From Psilocybe azurescens (taxonomy: Eukaryota > Basidiomycota > Agaricomycetes > Agaricales > Agrocybaceae): a stretch of 64,000 bases of DNA. Below, one piece after another: positions 35,621 through 48,188 of the stretch. A model generated the notes under the pieces. That model saw only the letters and a program-made list of their open reading frames with translations, was not told where the DNA came from and did no database searches. The stretch spans positions 62,001-126,000 of the forward strand of contig JAJIRX010000158.1 in NCBI GenBank assembly GCA_023853785.1. The letters are read 5' to 3'. Position 1 is the stretch's first letter. Every line of letters begins with the position of its first letter. The position numbers and the translations under genes were made by a program.

Positions 35621-37539
35621 AGGAGGCGATAAGACCTGGATGGTGAGGGCGATAATTAGGGGCGAGGGAGGGTGCCGGACGCGGAGACGGTGGGTTTGAG
35701 CGTGAGTTGGAGAAGGTCCTAGAGGGGGTGGGAAAGAGGGCACCATCTCCTCCGTACCCGTACCTACTTGATCCACACACATACCTATATCCACTTTTTT
35801 ACACCTCCATAGTTCCCCGTATTCTTGGTCTCCCTTGTCCGGATGGGAGAGGTGATGAGGAATCTTGCTGACATGAAGTCTGACGTGGACGGGACGAATT
35901 TGATTTATCAGAAACCGGAAGATCACTTCGACGAGTGTGGGTTTACCGTGCTCATGCAGCGTCCAGAGGATTGTATATACGTCTCCCTGTTCAACCTTGT
36001 TTGTAGTTCTCATCCGTATAACCGGTGAACCACCCCTTTGTCTGGTCATCCTCATCTGTATCTGCGGCGATGTCTTCTCGCAGGTCTCTTCACAGCACAA
36101 TGCTATGTCGCAGGTCACTGTATGCCACAATGCTATGCCTCCAGGTCTTGCTGGAGGTTTTGTTTGCGAACTGTGTTAGTTCACCTGTGTTTGTGGTACA
36201 GACTAACAGCTTGGTTATGTTTTGAACTATTACAGTACCTCTCAATAATGGTGTCTGCCCCAGAGGGATGGGATACTCTAGTCCACTTTATGAGCTTCTA
36301 CGTTTCGCCTTTGGGAGGGTTCGATTAGAATGATGATCACCATACCACAGCCCATACGTTTCTTGTACCTATGCCTGTCTTCGTCCACAGAGCTCCAGGG
36401 CTAAAATATGATCTCCGTAGTCCACACTCCTCAAACGTGCATGCACACTTCTCGTTGCTCAATTCTATGGATGGCCTGTCGCCCTCGTCTATTCTGAGAA
36501 AATATCATAGAGGCGAGTTCGCGAAAGCGGTTACGAAATGATGGTCTTTCTGCACAGCTAATTCTGCGTTCAAGTTCAAGCTGCAGCATCTAATGACGAG
36601 ATAGGATATGCTTGGATCTCTGCGATTATTAACTCCATACAATGTAGAGGAAGCTGCCATAGCGATCTGGGGATGTCTAAGTTGTAGGATGGATTCAGAA
36701 TGATTGGGTCACTTGTTGGTGATTTGGATATGAGGGTCGGGGACTCTGAGTGTGAGCCTCTGGAAAAATTTAACCAGATGAAGTGTGTCAATTTAGTAAT
36801 TAGTTACTACGAGGGTGTGCGTAGGACAGCGCTGTACTGTCTAGAGCCGTCGAGAAGACTGTGGACGTGCTGTCAAAGCACATGTGTAAAGTTCTACATT
36901 CATATATTTGCAATAATTCAAGCGTAAAATAGGGAGTCATTGATCTTTTTTTTTTTTTGGATCAGTTTATTATCGTGCAACAAGCAAACGAAGGGCTAAG
37001 ACGCACGGTTAAATGAGCTCATCGCTCTACACTACTGTAGTTACTAAAGCTCGGGTGGCCGAAGGCAACGGATTTGTATATCTACAGGTTCATTTGGAGG
37101 TATAGGAAGAGGGTGATGTACGTGCTCGTTATGAGTTGTGGGGGTGATCTGAGCACCGATTAGTGATGTTGACGTATGAAAGAAAGGTGAGAGTGTAGAA
37201 TTATGATACAAATGAAACAGAGAAAGTTATGGTACAGAAAACAGAAGGAAAAGAGAGCAAATAAAGACTATACGGCATATAGAACATAAAATCATAGAAT
37301 AGAACATTGGGATCATAGAATAATGTGAGAGAGGCCTCGTAGTTATCATTGGGTATCCGCCAGGTTACAGGTCTTCATCAGATTCGTCGTCTTCGGAGTC
37401 TGGGACATGTTCTTCATCCAAGATTGGTGCTGGAGAGCCATTGATCTTCACTGCAACATTTTTGCGCATGTCACATTCCTCACTTCAATACAAGAAAGTA
37501 ACTAAAACGGGCACTGTGAAACAGGGAGAAGTTAATCCT
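35621..37539. other. Mostly gene-free; possible exon debris
   Basis: A plus-strand frame at 35,820-36,010 (MRNLADMKSDVDGTNLIYQK, then EDHFDECGFTVLMQ) after a CCATAG acceptor-like site may be an exon of an unrecognised gene. On the minus strand at about 37,465-37,368 an acidic C-terminal tail is readable (VKINGSPAPILDEEHVPDSE, then DDESDEDL and a stop), with no upstream gene visible. A 14-T run lies at about 36,945-36,958. Nothing else is supportable. Confidence 0.35.
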
Positions 37540-40130
37540 GCATGGGCTGTTAATACAGCGGTGTATAAAATGGTTTCCGAATAGTTTGAATGAGTCATGA
37601 TGGCGCGGCCGATTTACAGTATCAGTGATGTGGGAGGTGCAGGGGACGCTAGAAGCACTAGATCTGATCGTGGGATAGGAGGTGATACTGTGGCCATTGA
37701 GGATGAATCGCTCACCCACACTATCCGCCCCATTCACACGAAAGTTGCATTATCTGCCCGCTCCTCATTTCTCGCCCACTTTTTGGACCTTCGACGTCTT
37801 CTTCACCGTTCCTCTTTATGATGGCTACCTTGATTCCTCTTTCCCCATTCCAAAACTTCACGGCACATACTTCAAATTTTACCTCGGTAGTACCGTGGTA
37901 TCACTGTGATGTTCCTATACAACAGGGGAATTCCATTAGGAACAGGGCACCGACATATCCAATGATTTCTAGATATAGTGGTGTTTTGTTCTTGATTTCG
38001 CATACTCTATAATACAGCTATATGTCTCGTTTAACACGATATCCTCACGTCTTACATTAAGACTCATATGTGGTCTCTCATTCAGTTCCGGACTGCCTTT
38101 AAAGATTGTTCGAGGAGGTAAAAATAATCGACGTACGCCGTAGGGGCTTTTTTTCCTCGTTCTGAGTCTGGCGCAACTTCAAATGTGCCCTCTCTTGACT
38201 TCTACTTTAAGCTTGTATTACATCGAACCTTTGAACTGACTGGCCGCTGATATCATATCCGGCAGTGTGAAATAAACCTGAAACAAATTGAAGGGACAAC
38301 CGGATGGTTTAGTTCGTCTCTCATACCTCCCAGCTCACGCCGCCGAATATGCATGTCAGGATCATACACAACTGCCGTTTTTGCGCGCGGCAGACAGACA
38401 AAGTGGCGAATAGTGTATTTCGAGAACATCATGAGAGGTGATAAGGGCTAACTGTCAAAGTACTAGTGTATGCAGTGCTAATCTCGGAGATGCTGAAGGC
38501 ATAATGGACTATAAATGGACTTGTCATTGATTAAGACTGTAAGCTAAGATATCAAATCAATTGCTTGTCCAACGCGGGTCCTCCCAATTATATCAGAGAA
38601 TCCAGCACTCTATGTCCAATGACAGAATCATGGTGTTTCCAGGATGATTCCTTGGAGCGTCCTTGGTGACTGTTCAAGAGACTTCATTATAAGATAAGAA
38701 TATTACAGTCAGCTGGGATATATAAGAAGACATTCAGTGGGTTAAGATCCCAAACTTTAAAGCATCTCCCGATGTCTACCCCTGATATTCCAATCCCGGT
38801 TAACATCAAAGACGATGAAATTGGCGCCAATCTCAATAGCTCAATGCTTTTGAATTTTCTCATGGGTAAATCTCCACTTTTATGAATGACAGCACCACAT
38901 ACTTACATACATCAGGAATATATACTATGGTATACATAGGAACGATGTACCTTTGCCGTGGGTTTTTCCACTAACTTGAAAACAAAATTATCAATGATGT
39001 GTCCTACAGTAACCAAGAAGCTTGTAAATTCAAATCGTTATGTCGCTCTTTCAGCCATTTCTGTGCTGTATTTGCTTTGCTTCCTGTACTTCATAGTAGA
39101 ATGGTACTACCTTGATTGGGCAATTGTGATGAACGGAGACACACGAGAATCGATCTTTCTGGCCACAGAGGACGGCCTTCCATGGGCCTGGATACTCAGT
39201 GGCTTTGCGGAGAATTCCTTGTTCATTGTTTCTGATGGATTATTGGTTGGTTAGAATTGTTGATTATTACTTAATTCTCATTAACATCTTGACAGATATG
39301 GAGATGTTACCACGTCTGGGGACAATCGTTCTGGGCGATTTCGGCTCCATTGATACTTTTAGTCACGGAATTTGGTGAGCTCCACACATGAAAGTTCAGC
39401 ATAAAAATTCCAATAATGACATGTTATCACAGGTCTCTTTGTTGCGACAATGGTATTAAATATAAAATTTAGTCAAGCAACCAGTGACGCAAATGCTAAT
39501 TTATCCAACAATATCACAAGTGCTTTGACATTTGTGTCGCTGGGCACCACTATGATTACAACATTTCTTATTGGTTACAGAATACATTCTACTTCTCGAT
39601 TACATATTTCATCATCCAACAGATTATTCAAGCGTATTGTGGTGATGATCATCGAGTCAGCCACAGCTTACTCATTTGTACTCCTCCTCAGTTCTATTAT
39701 CTTTGTTATTCCGTCATTCAATAGGGTGGAATCTACCTTGGATGAAGCTGACTATTACCTTGATCCAATTGTCACTGTTGTCGCAGTGCGTGTATTTTAA
39801 TGCTCGTTTTACCACCCTGCGTCTCTTACCTAGAATTAGGGCTTGGCGCCAACAGTTCTGGTGGCCCGAATTGCTCTTTCAAACCCCAACAATGCACCGG
39901 CCACAATTACTCACGTATCCGTCTTGCAGTTTGGCTCACAGCAAGGCAATAGCAGTTGTCATAGTGGAAACACCCCTGCAGGAGACTTTAATGTATCGGC
40001 TCATACAGATGATGCGGAGCCGACCCCAATAATTGAACTGAAGAGGAAGTCAAGCGTGGATGCCCTATCAGGAGACAATCAAGTCTAACGCATTGCAGGT
40101 TAACATCAAACTCTTCCGTGCCCTTTGCTT
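37540..40130 (+). repeat. Arm A of an inverted segmental duplication
   Basis: Reversed, 53,625-51,070 matches this segment along its length: GGTTTCCGAATAGTTTGAAT, GATGTGGGAGGT..AGGGGA, CTGATCGTGGGA, then the whole seven-helix membrane-protein gene. Identity is moderate with many substitutions, so the duplication is not recent. The region before the gene (37,570-38,000) is conserved between arms but has no clear reading frame. Confidence 0.75.
38774..40088 (+). CDS. Seven-helix membrane protein, paralogue A
   Basis: Exons 38,774-38,865; 38,916-39,245; 39,296-39,374; 39,433-39,785; 39,840-40,088, all GT-AG. Starts MSTPDIPIPVNIKDDE. Helices: LLNFLMGIYTMVYIGTMYL, VALSAISVLYLLCFLYFIVE, a helix ending ENSLFIVSDGLL, IWRCYHVWGQSFW, LFVATMVLNI, FVSLGTTMITTFLIGY, and ESATAYSFVLLLSSIIFVI. 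The C-terminus is hydrophilic (PTPIIELKRKSSVDALSGDN). WYYLDW, TRESIF and WRC..VWG are typical of a large, uncharacterised agaricomycete seven-helix family. One problem: after the first helix (near 38,955) the conserved downstream frame is offset by one base. The same offset is present in paralogue B, so it is inherited rather than a local error. Function unknown. Confidence 0.7.
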
Positions 40131-42400
40131 ATATTTATCTTAACCGTTCTACGATTGGTGCACGTCGAAGAAACCATTGATCTGCAAATTATTTAACATC
40201 TTTGTTCTCATTTTTACATTCCTGATTGGTCAATTATTTACTGTTTTCGTTTTTTCTACTGTAGGTGAACTGTGGCTCCTAGTGTAAACACTCATGGAGA
40301 TTTTTAGAAATAATCCCATTATCCTTCTTCTTCAACAGCAACAGAGGAACAATCAACGTATCCGTATTCCTATTAGATGCCTGCTGTCCTTACAGAAACG
40401 ATTCTACATCCTTCCGATTCCTCAGCTGTGAACTGCGTAAGCAACTGAGAATATAGTTATCAAATATTTATATTGCCCTTCCATTTTTAACAGAAAGAAA
40501 TCGAAAGAAAGAGGATCCTCACCATCGGCACGCGAGTCCTTATATTAGACGCCAGCTTCAATGGATTGAATACATCTCCTGCTTTAGGATTCATTCACAT
40601 GATGCATCGGCAGGTTAGAGCAATATAAATTTCTTCGATATCTGACCGTCAAGCGTCCAGTTATTGGGCCTTGCTTTTATATACATCACATTTAAATGCG
40701 AGCTCGGATGCTTCCGAATGTCCCTATCGTGTACCAACCCATCAATCCTGCGAACTGCACTCAGACGTAATAGGTCAACAACACCCCGCCAACCTCTGGT
40801 TCATCCATGTTCTCAAGCTCTCTCACGCGCCATTGACGTCTCATGCCCTCTCCGTCTCACGCCCACTCTCCCCATACACTTGCTGGCTGATTCTCACTCA
40901 CTTCTTTATAGAACCTCTCTCATCCACACCCCGTCAAATTCAAACCCTCTTCCAACCCAACAGCAGTTCTACTGTTCATATGAGCCTCTACCGCATCCAA
41001 AATGCACTCATACTCATATACACTCTTCCCAGTGCGCAACTCGTCCTCCAGAGTTTTCTGCAATGGCACACGGTTGAGACGCACGCAGGGCAGCAAGTTC
41101 ACATATCTAAAATCATCTGTCTTGTGCTTACTACCTTCAGTCCAACAATTCTAACGAGTTCAAGCGGCGGGAGCGCTGTAAGAACGCCCGTGTTGTCCGA
41201 GCAAGTCCGGAGGAGCGAATCACGCTACCAGGGGTGAACGATTCTTGTTGTTGTATTTGATGCTTCAGCTTATGTGAAATGATGGAGTCAGGTAGCTGAG
41301 CGAACGCATACGCTCGGATAGACTTTCCGTCAAATTATGCACACTATATGACAAGCTGGCCGCTCTGAGTGGATGGAGAGGTAGGCTGGTGCCCATGCAC
41401 AATCGACCCAGTAGTTCATCACGCCATAACCATGTATGGGTTGGAATAAATGGACAAAGGCAGTGATAATAGAAGCAGAGATAGTAGGCAGTAAGGGAGG
41501 GAGATCACATAAGATGGAAGAGGGGGACTGAGGGCGCTTCTGCGCCCAAATGCTAGGGGTATCGCGAGTAACTGAGACAACCTGGTTTGGGATCTGCTTT
41601 ATATTGAGAACTACAATGAGGAATCAAAATTCGTACCTCTTTACCAATCCAAATCTACAGTTATCTCCTCTTCATCTATTCAGGGTCCTGTTCAAAAGGT
41701 CACAGCCAGTGCAACGTCCAAGAAGGTTTTTCGAGAAACACCTTCATAATATGCATTTGTTAGAACGTGGAATTCTGATGTGAAATTTAGGTCTGATTCC
41801 ATTGAAGGCCAGAGCGAGGATGCGGACATATATGCTACTGATGTCATAGAGGAATCAGTAGTAAAAACAATTGAACTAATGAATCAGCGCAAGGGATCAC
41901 TGCACTGAAATCAGAGTAACGTCCAACAATATCCATGGTTCCCACGCTCACTCCCACTCTCACGGGTAGAGCCTTTGCATGCGCCATTAGCCATCTCCGT
42001 ATCGCATCCTGATTGATGATCTTATGTGTTGCTGTTCTCCATGACGGGGGAAACAACAGGCAGGCAAACTTTTCTTCTCAATGTCCTAAGCAGCTTGAGT
42101 AGAAGTGTAAGTAGATATTCGGCCTGTCATTTACAATTCAAGAGGATTCTCAAATAAAAAGGAGAGCTTTTCAGAATTTGAAGGGAAGATAACGAGCGAA
42201 TGGAAAACATTCGCTCAGTGGCACAATAGTCTAGACCATTGATCACGTGTAGACCTCCCCGCAATATCCAACCATCCATGTCGTCCGACGCGTGATATAC
42301 TTCCCGCCACGTGCAGGATCCGGCATCCGCTAGGTTGGGATATTCAATGTACGTCTCTCTTCTCTTCTGTTTCTTTTACTGTGTTCTACGGCGTGCTCTG
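40131..42400. other. Gene-free stretch
   Basis: Open frames at 40,664-41,237 overlap in several phases and lack motifs. CACAATAGTCTAGACC..TGATCACGTG at about 42,220-42,250 resembles CACAACAGTCTAGGCC..TCATCACGTG at 48,095-48,122, upstream of RPN6 copy 3, marking another shared segment. Nothing else recognised. Confidence 0.45.
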
Positions 42401-42429
42401 TTATCTGTCGTTTCAGACGTCCACATATT

Positions 42430-43400
42430 CTGAACCCCTATCGCCCATCCTTTTATACAGTCCATCATCGAGGTCTTCATCCTATGCGCTGCTGGGTACA
42501 TCATCGCGACACAGGGTGTTCTGGATAAGAAGACTTAAAAGGTATACACACCCCTTTCTCCGACCATTTCTAGTTCACTCCAAGGGGCAGTACTTTGTAT
42601 ATCATTCATACCGTGATCGATACTGTAATTATGGCAAACCAACGACTCAATGTGCTGCTCTTCACATCCGCACTACTCTTTTCCCAAGTCGCCTTTTACT
42701 TGATCTTGGTACACTGGCTTTCCGTCTTCATGTGCCACACAGTTCATGATGAGACTGATGATGGCTTGATAGAGAAACTGAAGGAGCTTTGGGTGATACT
42801 GATATGGTTCATCACCATCACTGGCACCTTGATGGTCACAGGATGGGTTCTGGGCTGGACATTCAGGTTGAGGAAGTCGCAGCGGTACGTGCATCCCATT
42901 TTTCCCTTCTCCTCGTATTCGTCATTCTTTGCCAATTCCCATTCCCGTTTCCTTTTGCCTTCGATCCCGCCTTTTCCCTCCTTTCATCGCTCTCGCATAC
43001 GTAAGTACGCTACATACTTTCCATCCTATCTTATCCCACTGTAAATTCCCGCATTTTCTCACTCCGCCGCACTCAATCATTGGGCAATCACAACTTACAT
43101 ACACCCGCACGTATACAGGAGCTTCATCAATGCCGCTATGATGTTCATGAACTCCAATTTGCTCCCCGCTGCGCTCATGCAGAGCCTCGTTGGTGGCTTT
43201 TTTGTTTTATTCCTTTCTATTATGCTCTACCCTCTCGTCTTCACCCCATCCCTCTTCCCGTGCATATCCCTATACATCTTCATCTTCATCCATGCCAACC
43301 CTTAAATACACACACGCAGACATCCCGCTAACACCTTTTACAGGTCAGGTACAGCTATGGCGTAAGCCTCTTCTCGTGAGCGGGCACAATCCTCGCACCA
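42430..43400 (+). pseudogene. Auxin-efflux-carrier-type (Mem_trans) transporter, N-terminal half, broken
   Basis: Exon remnants in order: IIEVFILCAAGYIIATQGVL followed by DKKT and an in-frame TAA where the family has Gln (about 42,535); after an intron, LNVLLFTSALLFSQVAFYLI; then KLKELWVILIWFITITGTLM and VTGWVLGWTFRLRKSQR (about 42,880); then, after an intron, SFINAAMMFMNSNLLPAALM at about 43,115-43,175, and YSYGVSLFS near 43,350. These are the signature segments of the fungal auxin-efflux-carrier-like (PF03547) family. Only the N-terminal helices and the MNSN loop remain; the C-terminal helices are missing and the nonsense codon blocks translation. Confidence 0.7.
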
Positions 43401-43439
43401 CCAATCATCTTACCCGCAATTACGCCGTTGACCGACCCC

Positions 43440-44060
43440 GATAGGGGGAGAGGAGCACATGCGGCTCCTCGTGGACTTCGCCACCGCCGCCGATGACGAC
43501 TGGAATGGGAGATAGGGAGGGTAAGGCAGGGTGATAGGCAGAGAACAGCGAGCATGATTTAACGTCGAGCTCGATGCTTGTGCATTCGCATTTTTCGGCA
43601 TAAAAGAAGGTGGCGGGCCAATTCCTGGAGTCCCTGACGTCAGGTACTACCTCTTTATTGACGATGACGGCCCGGATCCACAAACAAAACACGCACCAGG
43701 ATAAGGACACCAGAATGGCACAGGAACAGGAAACAACGGAAGCAGGAGACCCCCATTCCTGTCAAGGAGGTGCATCACAACATCCAACAACTAATTTCCG
43801 AATAGTCGGGTTGAGAGCTATACGGATTTGCCTACATGGGATGTCGGTGTTGGTGCCTTGACAGACGTTGGTGCGACGGGGGTGCTGAAGGTATTGGAGG
43901 TGTGGGTGCGAGGGTCTGTCTGGGGAGACGGGTGATATCAAAGAGGTTGATGAGGGTGGGAATGGAGTACAGGTGAACGGGATTTCAATAGAACCTCGAA
44001 CATGGTGCGTATCCCTGTGCTCTCCACGCGCCTTCCCCATTCTTAAAACTCCTGTCCTCT
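43440..44060. repeat. Duplicated segment, homologous to 34,870-35,620
   Basis: Carries the same ordered landmarks as its partner (GTGGCGGGCCAATTCC, CACCAGGATAAGGACACC, GGAGACCCCCATTCCTG, CCTACATGGGATGTCGG). In both places the segment follows an auxin-carrier fragment ending SYxVSL, so the duplicated unit included that gene and its downstream DNA. Confidence 0.6.
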
Positions 44061-45858
44061 CCTCCACCCAAACCACGTATACATCTTGCATCCCCTCCAC
44101 ATAGCACATTTCTCCTCTCGAGTCTCTGTCTATGCATTCCCCACAGCCCGCTCTACGCCGCTTATCCTGGCGCTGACACCGTCTTTGCCATATGCGTGGG
44201 AGCATAATCATAATGATTATGCGGCGCTGAGGCCTGTGAATGGGGTAGTGGGGATGTATGGTATTTAAAAGGAAATGTGCGCTGCCGGTGCCGGTGATAC
44301 TTACTCAATTGCCACTGCGTACTCACAGATAGAATTTCGTTTATTTTACTCACTTCGCTCATGTATTTTACTGTCTCTAAGTTTACTTACTGCTTTGATA
44401 TGGCAATCATAATACGTACTGTACGGCCTGCGTCTGTGCACTGGTTCAATTAGTCTCATTGAGAACGAGAGAGTGAATGGAGTGTATTTATAGAGGGTAT
44501 GTCCCACACTGCGATTCATTTCTCTGGGTGAGGATTAGAATCATGATGAGTTCTTCCCGTTAAAATTACAGTAACAACACGATATTAAGGACATATCTAA
44601 GTCTCTGCCAAGGCTCTGTGACTGAACAGAAACGGTGGACAGGAAAGTAAACATATGCATTTGCATCCGTGACACATGTCCACAGAACATGTCAACTCTC
44701 TGCACCTGCAATATCACCATTTGAGCGCTCGTACCGAGTGCGATGGTGTGTTAGCTGGGCTCTCATTATGTTCAGATAGTAGTTCTTCATGCTCATGCAT
44801 GAGCCTGTAACATACGGAGGAAATGGTGACAGTCGAGGTCAAGGCCGAGGTCTAATGCACGTACACTCATAGCGCACAGATCCAACCGGACGGACAAGTC
44901 CTTCTTCCATTTCGCTAAACACGAACAATACGACCTGAGAAGTGCTCGCCCAGATCAATGCCCTACATGAACCACCTCTGTTATTCATTTTCTCCCTCCC
45001 TTACGTTCACCCTTCAATCCCAACTTTCGCCAAATCCCTCGAGCAGTCTCCGCCCTTCACCGTTAGGCGCAGGGCAGCATATCAAGGAAGGCTTGGACCC
45101 ATCTTCAACACCTAACTTAGCCATGTATGCCATCATTCTGCTCAATTTCATCCTAAATTTGTCATCGAAGGCCTACAGGATGACGATGGGTGCTCTGTAA
45201 CACCATGCACTTTCTGTTAGCCCTCCTGCCTAAGTTCCTCCTTTGCCCACACACAGCCCTTTGTTTATCCCAGCTCTCAACACATAAACTCCCTAATCTC
45301 GTTCTGCAGGATAAACTCGTGCAAGCAGAAGTTAGTACAGGGGTGTGGATAGGACAAAGCCGTACCAGCTGCCATACCCGTGGATCTTATGCGTGGGCGC
45401 TGGAAGACCACCTTTTCAATCTGCTCATCAGCCATCCGCTTGTTATGTACAATTTTTTATTCATTCTAAAGGCCAATTTAGAGCTATCCAGTATCCAATA
45501 TTCACTGAGTGAGTGGCTATGGTGCGGAGCAGAGCTTACTTGTGAATGTATGTTCTGAATATTCGCTCTTTAGTACACCCTTGCCGACAAGCTTCTGCAT
45601 TATCCCTGAATTCTTGTTCCAACTGTTAGATCAGCCCTTATATACCTCGTCGGAACTAGCTATTCAAATCGCAGCCTCGTTTCTCACTGCATTTACATAC
45701 TCTTATTGTTTAGCGATACATTATAAGTATCTGCCGTTTGATTCTGCCTTTTGCTACCCACAGAGAGCCCTAGAAGCGCCCTTTGACATTTTTTTTGTCT
45801 TTTCTCTACGAGGTATCGCCTGATATAAGCCTGGGAAGCTCTACTAATTATGAATTCG
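44061..45858. other. Gene-free stretch
   Basis: No gene, repeat or RNA feature recognised; frames are short and lack motifs. Confidence 0.5.
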
Positions 45859-45860
45859 TA

Positions 45861-47459
45861 CAGTAGCTCAAAAAACTGTCCCAATGTTTGGCACTTTCTC
45901 ACTAATTGTTTAATAACTTGTGAAATAAATTATGTAAAAGTCTGCAAATATTATATGTTATAGTTTAACATGTGACTAACATATTTCCCACCAAGGTCAC
46001 ATGATTTTAACAAAAACTGATTAAGTAATGGAATTTACAAAATAATAAAACATTGGGACAGTTTTTGACTCTATAAAATAATAGCTTTACATGCTTGTAG
46101 AAAGCCAAATTGCTTTGTATAAATTGTGAGAAAATTAAACAAGGTCATGTGACACTATTTGTACACATTTGCAATGTTGAATTCAAGTTCAACCATCTTT
46201 CTCTTTAACCACCACATCATGAAGCCTGCAACACCTTCTCAGTACAATTCTGTCCTCAATCTTCTTGAAGAGGGCTATTCTCTTTGTCAAATAGAGTCTA
46301 AAACTGGTTTGGGAAAGTCTACTGTTGGAAGAATCAAGAGGGAAGTGGATGCCAACAAAGAAAACCCTCAAAACAACAAAGGTGGACGTCCCTCCAAGCT
46401 TACTCTCAAGGATAAACAGGTCCTTTTTGTCAAATCAAAACAGGAAAGCTGGACAATGCTGTCCAGGCAACACACTTTATCAATGATGCTATTCCCTCTC
46501 CTGTTTGTGCCCAAACAGTCAGAAATGCCCTCAAAGAAAACAACTTCCACTCTGTTGTTAAATCAAAACGGCCCCTCCTCAAGGCTATCCACCGTCAAAA
46601 ACGTCTAAAATTTGCCCAGAATCATGTTGGCTGGACTGTGGAGGATTGGAAAGAGTACTCTGGTCAGATGAAACAAAAATCAACAGGATTGGCTCAGATG
46701 GAAGGGTCTATACATGGAAACCCAAGGGTGAAGCAATCTCAGATAGAACAACATCACCAACTGTCAAGCATGGATGGGGCAACAATCTCATGGTATGGGG
46801 TTGTATGGGGTGGAATGGTGTTGGAACACTCACTGAGGTTGAGGGGAAGATGAATGCAGACCAATACTGTGAAATTTTGGAGCATGGGATGGATGAAAGC
46901 TTTGACAACTTAGAGATGGCAGAGGGGAAAAGGATTTTTCAGCAGGATAATGACCCCAAACACACCTCCAAAAAGCTCAAGAATGGTTTTTGGCCAATGA
47001 TGTTGAAGTTATGGAGTGGCCACCCCAATCCCCTGATCTCAACCCCATTGAACACCTTTGGGTTTACCTCAAAAGGCAAATGAACACCTATGAGACACCA
47101 CCCAAAGGAGCATTTGAATTGTGGGAGAGATTGGCAAAGGAATGGACTGAAATACCTTCAGAAACATGCCAAAGGCTTATAGAAAGCATGCCAAGAAGAA
47201 TGGAAGCTGTTATCAAGGCAAAGGGAGGCCATACTAAGTACTAGATAGAGAGTCAAAAACTGTCCCAATGTTTTATTATTTTGTAAATTCCATTACTTAA
47301 TCAGTTTTTGTTGAAATCATGTGACCTTGGTGAGAAATATGTTAGTCACATGTTAAACTATAATATATAATATTTTCAGACTTTTATATAATTTATTTCC
47401 CAAGTTATTAAACAATTAGTGAGAAAGTGCCAAACATTGGGACAGTTTTTGAGCTACTG
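45861..47459 (+). mobile_element. Complete Tc1/mariner element (copy 2)
   Basis: 1,599 bp between TA dinucleotides (45,859-45,860 and 47,460-47,461). The tips read CAGTAGCTCAAAAAACTGTC and, at the right, GACAGTTTTTGAGCTACTG. Terminal inverted repeats of about 214 bp (45,861-46,074 and 47,246-47,459) are nearly identical. Each again has an inverted inner core (ACATTGGGACAGTTTTTGAC at about 46,052), the same end-within-an-end design as the element at 14,872 although the sequences differ. Terminal repeats this similar imply a fairly young insertion. Confidence 0.92.
46219..47244 (+). pseudogene. Tc1/mariner transposase with three frame breaks
   Basis: N-terminal helix-turn-helix (LLEEGYSLCQIESKTGLGKS, then TVGRIKRE and a GGRPSKLT linker). 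Catalytic core: LWSDETKINRIGSDGR (first Asp about 46,675), QQDNDPKHTSKK (second Asp about 46,945), then SPDLNPIEHLWVYLKRQ with the DD34E Glu (about 47,050). Ends GGHTKY at the TAG before the right terminal repeat. One-base losses near 46,440, 46,655 (AAA run) and 46,975 (AAAAAG) break the frame. No nonsense codons otherwise, unlike the older copy at 15,232. Full length would be about 340 residues. Confidence 0.88.
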
Positions 47460-47461
47460 TA

Positions 47462-48185
47462 AGTAATATAGATACTGGTTCAAGAAAAAGCATTACAAAG
47501 TGAGTCGTCTGGGGGCAATTCCAGACGACCTGAGAGATGCATTTGTTGGAGCTGGGTTTCTGGCTCGGCTTCTGGGTTCAATTGTATTGAGGAGAGGGAT
47601 AAGAGGAGAGGGATATGGATTATACTGCTGGCGTGGAGGTATCAGTAGAAGCAAAAACAGAACAAGTGAAGTCAACATATGAATTCCCGCCACCAGAAGG
47701 CCTATCTGACATCCGTGCCTCCATCTCTCAATTCTACCCTCCCGAGCACCGCTCAGCTCTTGCGCGAGATATCATGCATCTCCAATTCATGTCCAGGTTC
47801 TATACGTGTTGTTTCTCTGCCTAGAGATTAAACAGGTTCGCCATGTACTTTTGTATGATCAAGTCGTACATGCAAAGTGGGTAAATGTTCATTAAAATGG
47901 CTAGGGACGACACGGGACACAGGACACAGGACACGCCACGTCCGGCTATTCCGAGCACAGGAACGTCTCGATAAAAAATAAATAAATAAAAAGGAAAAGA
48001 GAGACAGAGAGAGAAACGACAGAACACAAAAAACCGGCAGGGAACTGGAAAGTTGCTGGATTTTGGAAGGTGCGAATTGGTCACTTGTTGATGACACAAC
48101 AGTCTAGGCCTTTCATCACGTGCTGAACCGACGCTCTGACGCCGTCATGGATTGATCGTCCTAATTCCTTTCTAGCGATTTCAAC
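47462..48185. other. Gene-free stretch
   Basis: No gene recognised. 48,095-48,122 shares sequence with 42,220-42,250 (see the shared-segment note there). Confidence 0.45.
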
Positions 48186-48188
48186 CAG

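Noticed and set aside
35483..36130. 215-codon minus-strand frame
   Set aside because: Weaker coding character than the opposite strand, no motif, and it spans apparent splice sites of plus-strand debris.
40664..41237. 188-codon plus-strand frame
   Set aside because: Overlaps another long frame in a different phase and shows no family resemblance or exon structure.
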